Positions 35,244-46,232 of a stretch of DNA of 64,000 nucleotides are shown piece by piece. The DNA comes from Spinacia oleracea (lineage: Eukaryota > Streptophyta > Magnoliopsida > Caryophyllales > Amaranthaceae). A program made the translations under genes and the position numbers. The stretch lies in contig NC_079487.1 of the NCBI RefSeq assembly GCF_020520425.1, forward strand, positions 104,256,141 through 104,320,140, given 5' to 3'. The notes under the pieces are model-generated. The model was not told the origin of the DNA. It ran no database searches and was given only the letters and a program-made list of their open reading frames with translations. Each line of letters opens with the position of its first letter. Within the stretch, counting starts at the first letter, position 1.

Positions 35244-35314
35244 GACCTACGTGGGATTCGAACCCACATCTTTTGTGCATTTACACAATGCTCTACCTAT
35301 TGAGCTAGTAGGCT
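35244..35314 (-). tRNA. tRNA-like sequence, inverted relative to 31.7 kb
   Basis: On the minus strand the arms are acceptor AGCCTAC/GTAGGTC, D arm GCTC/GAGC, anticodon stem TTGTG/CACAA and a perfect T arm GTGGG TTCGAAT CCCAC. The anticodon loop is TAAATG, only 6 nt, so amino-acid identity cannot be assigned. B-box-like GGTTCGAATCC is intact, so Pol III recognition is possible. It could be a tRNA pseudogene or SINE head. Confidence 0.55.
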
Positions 35315-35392
35315 AGTGTCTTTAAATAGATTCAAATGAGCAAAATAAAGATAAGACTTAGCAACAAGATATTGATGGTACTTAGTACTTAC

Positions 35393-35515
35393 TATCTGGT
35401 CGGCAAGCATTAGTACTGTTTTCAGCGACAACTCCTAGTAGTTAAATAGGTCTTCCAGACTTGGTTCACCTTCAACTCCAAACCATTTCAGATGGGGCAC
35501 TCCAGCTTCAACAAG
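35393..35515 (-). pseudogene. Casein kinase 1-like kinase fragment
   Basis: The minus strand reads [14 protein letters not shown], then PSLEDLFNY, a stop, then LSLKTVLMLADQI. These are consecutive landmarks of the CK1 N-lobe to hinge region. The intervening residues normally found between VEGE and PSLEDLF (about ten) are missing, and a TAG follows FNY. A small decayed exon piece without catalytic residues. Confidence 0.82.
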
Positions 35516-35904
35516 AAGAAAACACGGTCGGTTAACTTACAGGCCATGCATGCAAAATAATTTACTCCGTATTTTGTATCAGTATGCACAAGTTTAGTAA
35601 TCCGTCACAACAACTGCACCTTCCAATAAGGGGTTACCTTCGTACACCAAGGAGTATCTGGATAAACATATTATTTAGTCCTAAACCAACAGTGTAGGCA
35701 ACAAGGCAGAAGGTAAACTATAGGTGGTGACACTTATAAGTTATAACAGCAGCTTGAGAATGCAGAAAAGCCAGGATTCATAGGATGAAAGTTGTTTTAG
35801 GAATGCAGATTGCAGAAACATTAAATTTTTAGGGAATCATAGGCATGAAACATATGATAATGTATTAGATTCATAACATTCACCGTAAGCTTGAATGGAG
35901 AACA

Positions 35905-36312
35905 TCAAACATAACCTGTTCCAGCATGTTGAGCTTGAATAGCAGACTTCTGAATTTGCTTCCTGTCAGGCAGGACACATCCAAGAGCAGAATCAGGATG
36001 GGAAACTGATTGGTTGGAAGAAATGAGCTTCCTGAAAACTGATCTGACATCATCTACTGTAAACTTCTGAATTTGCTTCCTGTCAGGCTTCCAGTAACCA
36101 GAATTTTCACCTTGGTATATCTGCAGGCCAGATATCCTAAAACAAAGATACACTGGTTGTTCCTCTATCTTTTCTGAGGCACTTGGTAACATAGTCTTCA
36201 GATACTTGAGGATAGCATGTTCTGGATCCAATCTTGATGTCGACGATGCATGGTTTTACATAGTATGAGACAACATCTTGCGGAACAAGATGGGGATGCA
36301 GTCCAGATCCAT
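35905..36312 (-). pseudogene. Inositol polyphosphate multikinase (IPK2) fragment
   Basis: The minus strand reads GSGLHPHLVPQDVV, then PCIVDIKIGSRT, EDYVTKCLRKDRGTTSVSL, then after a frame change FRISGLQIYQG, WKPDRKQIQKF and DDVRSVFRKLISSNQS. The inositol phosphate kinase signature PxxxDxKxG is present. IPK2 phosphorylates IP3 and IP4 in the cytosol and nucleus. The copy is dead: a frameshift follows SVSL, the usual RTWYP is RTCYP, and the N-terminal part is absent. The motif PDRKQIQK with its 20-bp coding sequence is repeated downstream, replacing the normal C-terminus. Confidence 0.85.
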
Positions 36313-36682
36313 CATTCCATCAGTGTGCATCCCCTCAAAAACCTCCGGCTTTAAGAATAAGTTTAACCACTAGAAGATCGTAAGGTGCTTTGAGGAATGT
36401 CACTGTAAGAAGAGGTGTCTAATAGACTAAAATATTTACCCATTTTTATTGCGCTAACACGAAACAAAGCTCTGTTTCTCTAGCAACAATTTTGTTATAA
36501 CACAAAAAGTTGAAAGAACTTGTTTACATAAGTTGTGTCTTCTAACTTCATTTTGATCTACATCCAGCACAACCAGGGAACAAAACTATCACCAAGATAG
36601 AGAAAATGATGCATACCTTCTTCTTATATGCATCGTTCACAGGGATAAATAGCCTCAAATAACATGGTAACATTCTGAATAC

Positions 36683-36791
36683 AATGCATCGTCAGGACAC
36701 CCGTAGAAAAACCGTGCCACAGGTCCTACACTGAGTGTGAGAGCTGGTCCCCAGGAGACGGTGGGTGCAGGAAGCCATACAAGCAACAAAT
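36683..36791 (-). pseudogene. RETICULATA-related (DUF3411) exon fragment
   Basis: After an acceptor-like TTGCAG, the minus strand reads DLLLVWLPAPTVSWGPAL and PVARFFYGCPDDAL. This closely matches the conserved WLPAPTVSL...FFxxCPDNAFQ exon of plastid RETICULATA-related membrane proteins. Only this exon is recognisable. A further minus-strand stretch LFIPVNDAYKKK (36612-36665) follows but is unassigned. Confidence 0.78.
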
Positions 36792-37306
36792 CTGCAACCA
36801 GAGCCATTATCTACAGCGAACTCAAATTTTGATTTATAGATTATCGATCTACTTATTAAGTAATTGCCAAAAATATAAATTATAAGCACCGGAAAGAGGA
36901 AGAAATAACAACTATTCACTAGTGAACAGAATAAGGCCATTCAAACAATCAGCAAAACGCAGCCTAGACTTACTCACTTTTGCTCATTTGCACAACATGC
37001 AGGCATCAGATGGTCAATTTCGTAAAATTAAAGAGTTTTTTTTATTTAATTTCCAAACAGGGAGTACCAAACATAGAGCTGAACAGATAAGTTCACCCCA
37101 CTAGCTTAAATAATTCAGAAATATGTTTTCGTTTTCATGTTTTCCCTTTGTCACGCTGAAATATAAACAAGACTGGCTTACCTTAACGATCCACCTTCAG
37201 AAGTTAGGAATTCACATTGCAGAAGCTCCATGGACTTGAAGATAGCAAAGAAATAGAATCAACATAAGATGTCAGCCGTTTAGGCGGCATACAGGAACAG
37301 GACCCC

Positions 37307-38663
37307 TGAAGGAAATAATGCCCTTGGTCCAAGTATGCATTTAATGTTAAGTCTAATAAATTCGGTTCAGTATTAATTAACAAGTTAATAATTCAGTGAG
37401 ATCAAGTGAGCTGAATGCCTAGCTAGAGGCCGTTTCAGTTCAAGTGGAATTAATGATATTAATCCACAGCTTACTCTTGACGGATCAAGTATTTAATGGC
37501 ATTAAATACTCCATCTATGGATATTCGGAATCGACGGATCTTGGTTTCAGTGGGAGCTGAGATCGTCACAAGCAAGAAATGAATACTCCGGAAACGATGA
37601 TGTTGCCGGAAACGGAAATATGGATCGTATCGGAAATATAAATATTATCCAAGTCGTAGATGTTGCCGGAAACGGAAACATGGTACGTATCGGAAAATAT
37701 TATCGGAAATGGAAATATTGACGGAATCGGAAATATTGCCGGAAACGGAAATATTGTCAGAATCGGAAATATTATCGGAATCGGAAAATAATTCCGAAAA
37801 CGGAAATATTAAATATTTGTTCGAAACGGAAATTAATTCCGGAATCGGAAATATTAAATATTGTTCGTATCGGAAATGAATTCCGGAATCGGGAATTTAA
37901 TCGGAAGCGCATCGTACGAATTAGCATCGGACGAGGCTTGCTAGACGAAGGCCCAGCATGAAGCCAGGCCCGCGCCCAGCAAGCCAAGCGCCCAACACAA
38001 AGCTGCCAGAGCCTCGCCAGGCCCAGCGCAAGGCCAGGCCCAGCAAGGCCATGGCGCGCGTGCGGGCTGATGCTCGTGGGCTGCGAGCAGCGCCTGCTCG
38101 TGTGGGCCGTAAGGCCTGCGCGTGTTTGTGCGATGCTCGTGGTCGTTCAACGCTTGTGTTCGTTACGAATCCTAAAGCTAATGGAATTCGTAATATGATT
38201 AAATCCTAATCCTAAAAGATAAATTAATTGATTTAGAGTTCTACTAGGATTCTAAGTTAATTAATTCGTATCCTAGTAGGATTACAAATCCTTTTCCATA
38301 TCTCTATAAATAGGTGCCTAGGGTCACAATTTATAGACACAATTGAAGTATTCAAAGGTAAGATTTTCAAGAAAAATCGGTCACTCTCTTGCCCCTATTT
38401 AGCCGAAATCTATACTACCTTAAGGGCGATTCTAGTTGGTCAAGCTTAAGGCGGATCCGGACGTGCTGTGGACTATCTACGGAGGGACGACACTTGGAGT
38501 CCTAAAGACTTGTTCTTGTTCGGTTCGGGCGCAGCTAGGGAGGGCACGCTACAAAGTGTATGCATCTGAATTATGCTAAATGATTATGTGTTAATAATAT
38601 GTTTCCTGTCTTTATGGTTTTTCCGCATGATTTATGTTTATTCATATGTATTATAACCTAACA
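37307..38663 (+). mobile_element. Solo LTR (Copia-like TG...CA) with 5-bp duplication
   Basis: The 1357-bp sequence starts TGAAGGAAATAATGCCC, ends ATAACCTAACA, and is flanked by ACCCC on both sides (37302-37306 and 38664-38668). It matches the 5' LTR at 60.0 kb. No primer-binding site follows, so this is a solo LTR left by LTR-LTR recombination. Inside are many GGAAACGGAAATATT-type repeats, a GC-rich block (about 37940-38150), and TATAAATA at 38305-38312. Compared with the other copy it lacks 34 bp after CTTGAC (near 37480). Confidence 0.95.
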
Positions 38664-38668
38664 ACCCC

Positions 38669-39364
38669 CACAAGGTACAGAGGAATTCTGGCAGCCCTTA
38701 TACGTTCTGTGGATTCAGATAAATAAAATGAATGCATACTACCTTAATGTAAATGGATGATGCATCATCCCAAGCTGAGGATACAACATGGCAGATCACT
38801 GGCTGCATCCATCCTATTTCAACTAGGTTAAAACTTAAAAGAAGAGCATTGCAGCAGATTTTGACGACACAAATAATATCAACATTACACTAGGGACAAA
38901 GCCAAAACTACTATGTGCTCAGAAGTCAACACTACAATACCAAAGCATATGTGATGCTCATAAAAAAAAAGCTATCATTAGGAATCCAATGTCATTGTTC
39001 AGAAGGTAGAACCAGCTTTACCTTGTTCGCTGGTAAACCCCGCAAATCTCGAACCGGTTTCCCGGCGATCCAATTCACGATGTTTCAAGAACCAAACCAA
39101 AACCTTAGCTTTAACGATTGAAGGTCCGGGGAGGCGATAGAAGATAAAATATGTTAGGGATTTTGTTTGAGAAGGCGATAGAAAAAGTAAAATTTGATTA
39201 CAGAATATCCTAAACACTTCGAATGACATAGAAAACATGCATTATAACTTTATAAGTTTATAATATTCTCTTATTCTGCAAGGAGGATATACTTTAGTGA
39301 TTCTATATACATAGTGTTAGTTATCTAAGCCCAGATCATGACAGGTGGAAACTAAGAATATGTA
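38669..39364. other. Flank of the solo LTR, no gene recognised
   Basis: This sequence continues the one at 37.2 kb before the LTR insertion. GC-richer stretches around 39010-39140 are open in both directions (68 and 79 codons) but show no known domain. Confidence 0.4.
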
Positions 39365-39945
39365 TTTGCACAAATGAGCAAAATAAATTTACTCATTTGA
39401 GCAAATGAGCAAAACAAATTTACTCAGTTGAGAAAATGAGCAAAATAAATTTACTCATTTGTGATGAGAAAATTAAATTACTCATTTGTGCAAAAGAGAA
39501 AAATAAATTTACTAATTTGCGCAAACGAGCAAAATAAATTTACTCATTTGCGCAAATGAGCAATAAAAATTTACTCATTTTTGATGTGCAAAATGAATTT
39601 ACTCATTTGTGCAAATGAGCAAAATAAATTTACTCATTTGCGCAAATGAGCAAAATACATTTACTCATTTGCGCAAATGAGCAAAATACATTTACTCATT
39701 TGAGCAAATGAGCAAAATACATTTACTCATTTGCGCAAATGAGCAAAATACATTTACTCATTTGCGCAAATGAGCAAAATAAATTTACTCATTTGCGCAA
39801 ATGAGCAAAATAAATTTACTCATTTGCGCAAATGAGCAAAATAAATTTACTCATTTATGCAAATGAGCAAAATAAATTAACTCATTTATGCAAATGCATG
39901 TGCAAGTTTATACTCATTTGCGTAAATGAACAAAATAAATTACGG
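39365..39945. repeat. 31-bp minisatellite with palindromic CTCATTTGCGCAAATGAG
   Basis: About 18 tandem units of GCGCAAATGAGCAAAATAAA plus TTTACTCATTT. The junction CTCATTTGCGCAAATGAG is an 18-bp perfect palindrome in most units; GTGC or GAGC replaces GCGC in others. The AAATGAGCAAA core is the same as in the array at 31.9-34.1 kb. Three more units lie at 40284-40384. Confidence 0.93.
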
Positions 39946-39964
39946 GGATTCTCCTCTCCTCCTA

Positions 39965-40075
39965 CTGGTCTTCTGTACAACAGACCAAGATATAAAGATA
40001 TAGGGGTTTAAGCTCATGACCTCACATGAGGACTGAAACCTTATGACTACATTACGACTTTACGAGCTAGCTTCA
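39965..40075 (-). mobile_element. Possible tRNA-related SINE remnant
   Basis: The minus strand has TAGCTCGTAAAG (A-box-like) and GGTCATGAGCTTAAACC (B-box-like) about 50 bp apart. No tail or target duplication was found. Confidence 0.3.
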
Positions 40076-40283
40076 GCAAACCATCCCCACTTTTTACAAA
40101 GTTCAAGTATAAATTCCAACTAGTCCCTAATGCTCTACCCTGCAAGAACAAGATGTAGTAAAGCTCGTACAACAAGGACATGCACTCATTGAGAAAGAAA
40201 AAAAGAAAACACGGGAGAACACAGTACAAAGATTTTTTTGCCATCTCTTCCATAGTTCCATTACTCTTGTGTTGTTAGTTGTT

Positions 40284-40384
40284 TTACTCATTTGTGCAAA
40301 TGAGCAAAATAAATTTACTCATTTGTGCAAATGAGCAAAATAAATTTACTCATTTGTGCAAATGAGAAAAATAATTTTACTCCT
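40284..40384. repeat. Three further units of the 31-bp minisatellite
   Basis: ACTCATTTGTGCAAATGAGC and AAAATAAATTT repeat with the 31-bp period. About 340 bp of unrelated sequence separates this block from the main array. Confidence 0.9.
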
Positions 40385-41114
40385 AGTCGGTTGTACTACT
40401 TTGGGATGTCGGTGGGCATTTTAGGAACACAATACAAAACTTAAGATTCATAGAAACTTAGCTATCCAACTGCATTAAAGACAAAAAAACGTTCCATTAC
40501 ATATAAAAGTCAATACATGATTACCTGCATTATGATTGTTTTCTTGGATTACGTGATATGAAATCTGAATTGACCTTAGCCAATGCAGGATTTGCCAAGC
40601 CAGAAAACAGTTTCAACCTTGTATTACTTCTGTTTACAGAGCTTTAAAGCGTTTTGAGTGCAGAAACTTTGGCAGCAACTGCTCGTCAAGGATTGGGACA
40701 GATGACCTCCCATTAACCAACTTCAACGGCTCAACAACATTACATTTCTACAAGAAATACAAGGCTATAGACTACACATCACAAAAGCAAACCATGAATT
40801 CAACCAAACATGAGTTCTCCTAAAAGACCATTGATCATAGTTGGACCATTGATACATTCCTACACATTACCCTTAGATAACAGACTCTCTGTAAAATCCG
40901 ATTTCAAACTAATACCGATTTATGAAAGATGACTAACTTTTCCTGAACATCTTAGAATAGTACTCCGTGTCATGTGAATGTTATCTTCGATTCACGGGCA
41001 TAACAAAAATTAAATAAATTAAACATATCACAAATGAGAAAATGCAGACATATTTCTTGAACTGAAGACATGTTTGTTCTCGAACTGTAAGAAAGAACTG
41101 CAAGAAACAACTGG
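40385..41114. other. No gene recognised
   Basis: A short minus-strand stretch near 40640-40740 (KLVNGRSSVPILDEQLLPKF, ending at a stop) looks protein-like but I could not place it in a family. It may be another captured fragment. Confidence 0.3.
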
Positions 41115-41405
41115 CTGGAGATATCGAATGGCAGGAAATATCGAACCAGTTAAACTGTTGTTATACAGATAAAGATCAGTCAGATTAAGTAGACCATATA
41201 ACTCGACCGGTATCGACCCACTAAGTGTATTGTTGGATAAATCAAGCCTTTCTAATGACAGACATTGTCCAATTTCTGGTGGGATTTCACCAGAAAATTG
41301 ACAGTTTGAAAGATACTAGTTCTGGAGGCTAGTTGTGTTTGAACAAATACTAGTTGGTAAAAAACCAGAAAAATGTTTCCTGACAAAACTAAGTCTTGTA
41401 ACTGA
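41115..41405 (-). pseudogene. LRR receptor-kinase ectodomain fragment (GSO-like)
   Basis: The minus strand encodes consecutive 24-residue LRRs: FSGFLPTSICSNTTSLQN, a stop, then FSGEIPPEIGQCLSLERL, DLSNNTLSGSIPVELYGLLN and LTDLYLYNNSLTGSI. The plant-specific LxGxIP pattern and DLYLYNNSLTGSI resemble GSO1/GSO2-type receptor kinases. Damage is light: one in-frame TAG (plus-strand CTA, 41316-41318) and one frame change near 41390. No kinase or membrane segment is nearby, so it is an isolated piece. Confidence 0.83.
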
Positions 41406-42081
41406 TTCGAGGATTCGACTATTACTCCAATATTTTAGCCGTGTTAAAAAGGATTCAGTCTTATATAAGACAGGGGATTCTTATAGTTGTTTACAAAGGT
41501 GATCCTGCAATAATATAATTGACCATTAAGGAATCAAGTGATCAACTATGGAAGTTTTCCAATTATACTTAAGAATTAATAATCACCAATTGTCTTTCTT
41601 TGCTCATTTTCAGTCATCTTCATCAGCAGACTATTGATTATAATTATGTTCATTTAAACATCATAATGTGAAAAATTACTGGTTTGTTTTTAATAGCGCA
41701 ACTACTCAATCTGATAAAACTAATGTTCGACTATAATTTCTTCAATTCCTCCAATAACAAGTACGAATGATAACCTAAAGGACAACAAATACGAATGAAG
41801 CTTTTCACAATTTCTTCAAGTGCTTCCTAATCACAAATAACAAGTAGGGAATAACATTCAGAACAACAAAAACTTGGAAACGTAGAAATCAAGCATGAAA
41901 AACCATTAAATTCGAGCAGTATGCGAAAATCAAATTAAAAACACAATGAACATTAAGGAAATTGAAAACCTAGAAACTAATTAGACTAAATTAGGAACGT
42001 TTACCTTCAATTTCAATCTCGATTATTGCATATTCAAGTGAATAATTGAGTGTTGCAGTATTTTTCGAGAAATTTCAAAAC
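41406..42081. other. Intergenic
   Basis: No gene or repeat recognised. Confidence 0.45.
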
Positions 42082-42310
42082 AATCCCCTTGATTGACATA
42101 TCAAGTGGCATTTTCGTAAATATAATGAAAAAATATACAATCTAAAGATTGCGATGTACAATATATTTGATATTTTAAGAAAAATAAAAATAAAAGGAAA
42201 TAATTCTAATATAAAAAGAGATTGTATATGTAAATATATAGATTGTATATTTTGACCATTTATTTACGAAAATACCACTTGATATGCTTACGTTGCCAAT
42301 CAAGGGGATT
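42082..42310. mobile_element. MITE-like inverted-repeat element
   Basis: The ends AATCCCCTTGATTG and CAATCAAGGGGATT are perfect complements. Inner parts also pair (ATATCAAGTGGCATTTTCGT with ACGAAAATACCACTTGATAT). The element is 229 bp, AT-rich at the centre and non-coding. The target duplication is unclear. Confidence 0.8.
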
Positions 42311-42689
42311 GACCGGGCAGAGCTCGTATTTTTCGCATGAAGAACATAAAATCAAAGCTGAAAATTACTATAGACCATTAGGAATCACTAATCAATTGCA
42401 GAACCTATAATTTACATAAATCAAAAAAGCATTACACTCACCAATTGTAGAAGAGGAGATGATGCGTAGATTATAACAGCGTGGAGATGGTGGCGGTGCA
42501 GTGGTTGCAGCAGGTGAGGATCGGTAGCGGTGAGGAGAGAGAATCACGAAGGAGAGAAAATGGAGGAGAGAGAATAAGGCCGGAGTTCCCGAGACTCTGA
42601 AAGTGAAGCACGAGGAGGGAGATAATGGTAAGTTTCCAGAAGTCAAGAGAATAATTTGTTTATTTGCGATATTTACAGTTATGCCATTA

Positions 42690-42886
<197 letters not shown>

Positions 42887-42965
42887 ATTATGGAATAGAA
42901 TTTTAGTTTATTGCAATATTATATTAAGATCACTTGGACAATTGGACTTAACAAAGCCCTTAGAT

Positions 42966-43033
42966 AAATGATATAATATTAGTAAAACTATTCCATTTAT
43001 AAAAACGGGGCGAGTATTAAGGGACGGGGGGAG
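42966..43033. mobile_element. Truncated Stowaway-like MITE, right end only
   Basis: AAATGATATAATATT, TTCCATTTATAAAAA and GAGTATTAAGGGACGGGGGGAG match the right part of the MITE at 1.4 kb and abut TA. No left end is present. Confidence 0.7.
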
Positions 43034-43082
43034 TAACATATTAACATTTTCATCTTTGCAAGTTAATTTGCCATAATTATTA

Positions 43083-43406
43083 CTCCCTCCGTATTTTTTT
43101 AAGAGATACACTTGCCTTTTCCGGCCGTATTTATTTAAGAGATACACTTGCCATTTTTAGTAACTTATCAACCCCACCATCTAATTAAATAATACATCTA
43201 ATATACCCTATCACCCACCATCCTATTAAACAAATATTTTCATAAACCCACCCCACCCTCCACCCACCAAAATGACATGGTCCCCACATATTTAATCATT
43301 AAAATATCTATCCAACCCCACTTGCTTTATTATTTTATTTCATTCAATTTTTCTTCTTAATACCCGTGACCGGCCAAGTGTATCTCTTAAAAAAATACGG
43401 AGGGAG
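43083..43406. mobile_element. Stowaway-like MITE, GAGATACACTTG family
   Basis: Inverted ends CTCCCTCCGTATTTTTTTAA and TTAAAAAAATACGGAGGGAG are flanked by TA (43081-43082 and 43407-43408). The left end is doubled: AAGAGATACACTTGCC appears twice, separated by a CGGCCGTATTT motif. The same family occurs at 47558 and 57119. Confidence 0.93.
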
Positions 43407-43775
43407 TATATAATAGCGTAGATAATCGAAACATTCGTGCAATAATTACTTAAGCCTCTGATTACGTGCATAAATATATGTCTATATATTTGATATAATA
43501 TTTTTAGCTAAGTCAAAATAATATAAGGACATGGATATTTTTTAATTAAATAACATAGAATCAGCTTTTTAGGTTTAGTAGAGAATATTTAGCAATATAT
43601 GGTTCTGTAAGAATCGAATTCTTGTTAGTGTGCGATTATACTACGTACATAATAGTTTAGGATATTTATTATCAAAATAATCTTTAAGTTTTATAATGGC
43701 AATCAATATTATCTTCTAATTCTTCCTCAATAAGACAAAATAAATTTAGAGTAACAAAAGGTCTTGCGCGCATAA

Positions 43776-43801
43776 GGTGTACAATAAATTTATTGTACAC
43801 C
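43776..43801. repeat. 26-bp perfect palindrome
   Basis: The half-site GGTGTACAATAAA is followed by its exact complement. A diverged relative, TGTACAATATATTTATTGTACA, lies at about 50758-50779. Both are followed by similar sequence (CCTAGTTTTTT...TAACTTT), so they belong to a dispersed repeat. Confidence 0.85.
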
Positions 43802-44446
43802 AATATAACTTTTGCCTAGTTTTTTGTAACTTTAACCAAGTTTTGATTAACTTTTATATTAGTACAAAAAAGTTGATAGATAAATATTTTAAAGGGTTAA
43901 ATGATTAATGTTATACATTATTAGTGATTTTGAAGAAATAAGTTTTACTAAAATGAAAAAATTTATCACAAAACGTAAATAACTTTTACATATATAAGCT
44001 TAACTTTTAAGTATTTTGAGTTAACTTTTACTCCGATGTACAATATTTATTGGTTTACTTCGTAGCATTATATATGAACCGTTTAGTGTATTTTTTTTTT
44101 GGAAGTTTTACACAAATTACGTGATATTAATATGTGATATTAATGCTAAACTTGTTTTCCTAAAAAAAAGCTGACAAGCGATTTTATGGGCTGTAGATTT
44201 ACCTTAAAAAAATCTAACATGGTTTTTTCTTAAATTAGTTAAGAAAATTATGGGCTAGTTTATGCGCTATACATGGTGATATTTTTTTGGATATTGGAAC
44301 ATAGTTTACGTGATATTAGTGGACTTTGTATTATTTGTTGGTTAATTGTTTTTTTAAATTAAATTATTTATATTAAAAGAGAGGCCAATCAATGAGTGAC
44401 AAATGTCATCACGACATTGATTTCCTCTCTTTTAGTATAATATATA

Positions 44447-44699
44447 CTTCCTCCGTTTCGGAAATATCGCACCATTTGTTTTTTACACTATTCACACTAC
44501 GATTTTGACCATTTTTTGTGATTCGTACGTAAGGAATTCTAGTCATGTGGGGTCATGTTAGATTCGTATCGATATATATTTTCTAAAATATTAATTTTTT
44601 ATAATTTTTGATTGCACACGATTTGAGATATGAAGAGTCAAAGTAATGGTTAAATAAGTAAAAGTCAACCATGGTGCGATATTTCTGGAACGGAGGAAG
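44447..44699. mobile_element. Stowaway-like MITE
   Basis: Inverted ends CTTCCTCCGTTTCGGAAATA and TATTTCTGGAACGGAGGAAG are flanked by TA (44445-44446 and 44700-44701). Single, undoubled ends and no coding content. Confidence 0.9.
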
Positions 44700-45175
44700 T
44701 AGATAGATTTTATTATTCCGTAATTACGATTATTAACGTAACTACGTCCTTTATCTTTCCGATCTATTTTAATTATCCTATTATTTCTACCTTTTTATTA
44801 TGACATAATACTTTGAGCCCAATTTCTTTTTCATACTTGAATTTCTCTTTCAAGCCCATTTATTATCCAAAAATCTGATTCATATATAATATATTTCTTT
44901 TCTAAGTCCATATATACCATTTTGCCATTATTCAATTGAAAGATCAAAGACCCATTTTGCTTCTTCTTCCTTTACCATACGTGTAAATGGGTGGTTTGGT
45001 CACCAAGCTTTTGACTCTCCTTTGTTTCCATCTTCAGTCCAAGTTCATGACTTTGCATACCTCAATTTTCTTCTTCCTTCTTCTCCCATACGTATAAGTT
45101 GAGGCATTTTTGAGAGTGACAAATGTTCAAATATTTCTTTCTCTCTTTTCATGACTCATTTATGTAAATAATGCA

Positions 45176-45551
45176 TATAAATAGCTTATTTTGTTCGGTT
45201 ATCTGCAACATCAAAACCAAACTCAAACTTGAGATAAAAACTCCATTGTTATACATATTTAAGCTAACCTTTCTGATTTCTATTCTCCATTATTTTGGTT
45301 CTTCAATTCAACCATTAATTTTGCTACCCAATTTTCTCTCTCCTCTGTTTCGACCACCGCGGCGCCACCCCTCGGCCACCGCTTCCACCCTCGTAATCCG
45401 GCGAGTCCTTCCTGTCGCCGCTCAATCACAGTGTTCCGGCCTGTTGCCGTCTCCGATTGATATTTCTCATCCGGTTTTCATTCCTTATTACTGTTGTCGT
45501 TGCTTGAACTGCTTTTGCCTCTTTCAAATGATTTTCCTCCTGGTGGTTTAG
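45176..45551 (+). other. TATA-like box with C/T-rich leader, possible promoter-proximal region
   Basis: TATAAATAG at 45176-45184 is a good TATA consensus. A C/T-rich leader follows and then a GC-rich stretch (about 45350-45480) open in one frame (126 codons from 45171). That frame starts upstream of the TATA box and has no recognisable domain, so a protein is not proposed. It may be the head of a decayed gene. Confidence 0.3.
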
Positions 45552-45973
45552 ACTTTAAAGGACCTAAATGTCAATTGCCTAAATTGTGGTTGCTAGTGGA
45601 CTGGTGGGCCGAGAATTATGTCAAAGAGAAATTATTTTTGGGCTTTCCCCTAAATATAAAGGCTGAGTAAGTAATCTTATTTTTTAGTGGCAATTAACAA
45701 AGAATTTTGTGAAGCAAAGATTAACTTTTTTTGGTTGGTACGGAGTATAATTTTGAGGTTCATTTGGTTGGTACGGAGTATAATTTTGAGGTTCATTGTG
45801 GAAATAAACGACAGAGATCAAAGATTATGGTTTTAAAGCTCAACTTCGTACTAAATTAAGCATACGAAATTACTATCGAGGTAACTATTATGTCCAATAA
45901 TTATGTTTATATGCTCGTATATAAAAGTATTATATTATGTTACTATAATTTTTATGTACAGTACCTAAGTTTA

Positions 45974-46232
45974 CTCCCTCTGTCCCTTAATACTCGCACC
46001 GTTTTGACTTTTTGCACTATTCACATAATTCACTTTGTCCCTATTTTATTTATACTATATGAAAACAAATGTTAGTATATAATATATTGTTGGCTTCATC
46101 TCAATATATATTTTCAAAATATTAATATTTTATAAGTTTTTATCATATGTAGTTAAAGATATTGGTGGTCAAAGTTGTGCATTGGCAAGCGTGTCTAGTC
46201 AAAACGGTGCGAGTATTAAGGGACGGAGGGAG
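45974..46232. mobile_element. Stowaway-like MITE
   Basis: Long inverted ends, CTCCCTCTGTCCCTTAATAC and GTATTAAGGGACGGAGGGAG, are flanked by TA (45972-45973 and 46233-46234). The complement continues through GCACCGTTTTGAC. Confidence 0.92.

Noticed and set aside
35244-35314. Functional tRNA gene
   Set aside because: The cloverleaf is good but the anticodon loop has 6 nt, so no identity can be given. Reported as tRNA-like.
45171-45551. 126-codon frame
   Set aside because: Starts upstream of a TATA-like box and lacks any recognisable domain. Kept only as a possible promoter-proximal region.
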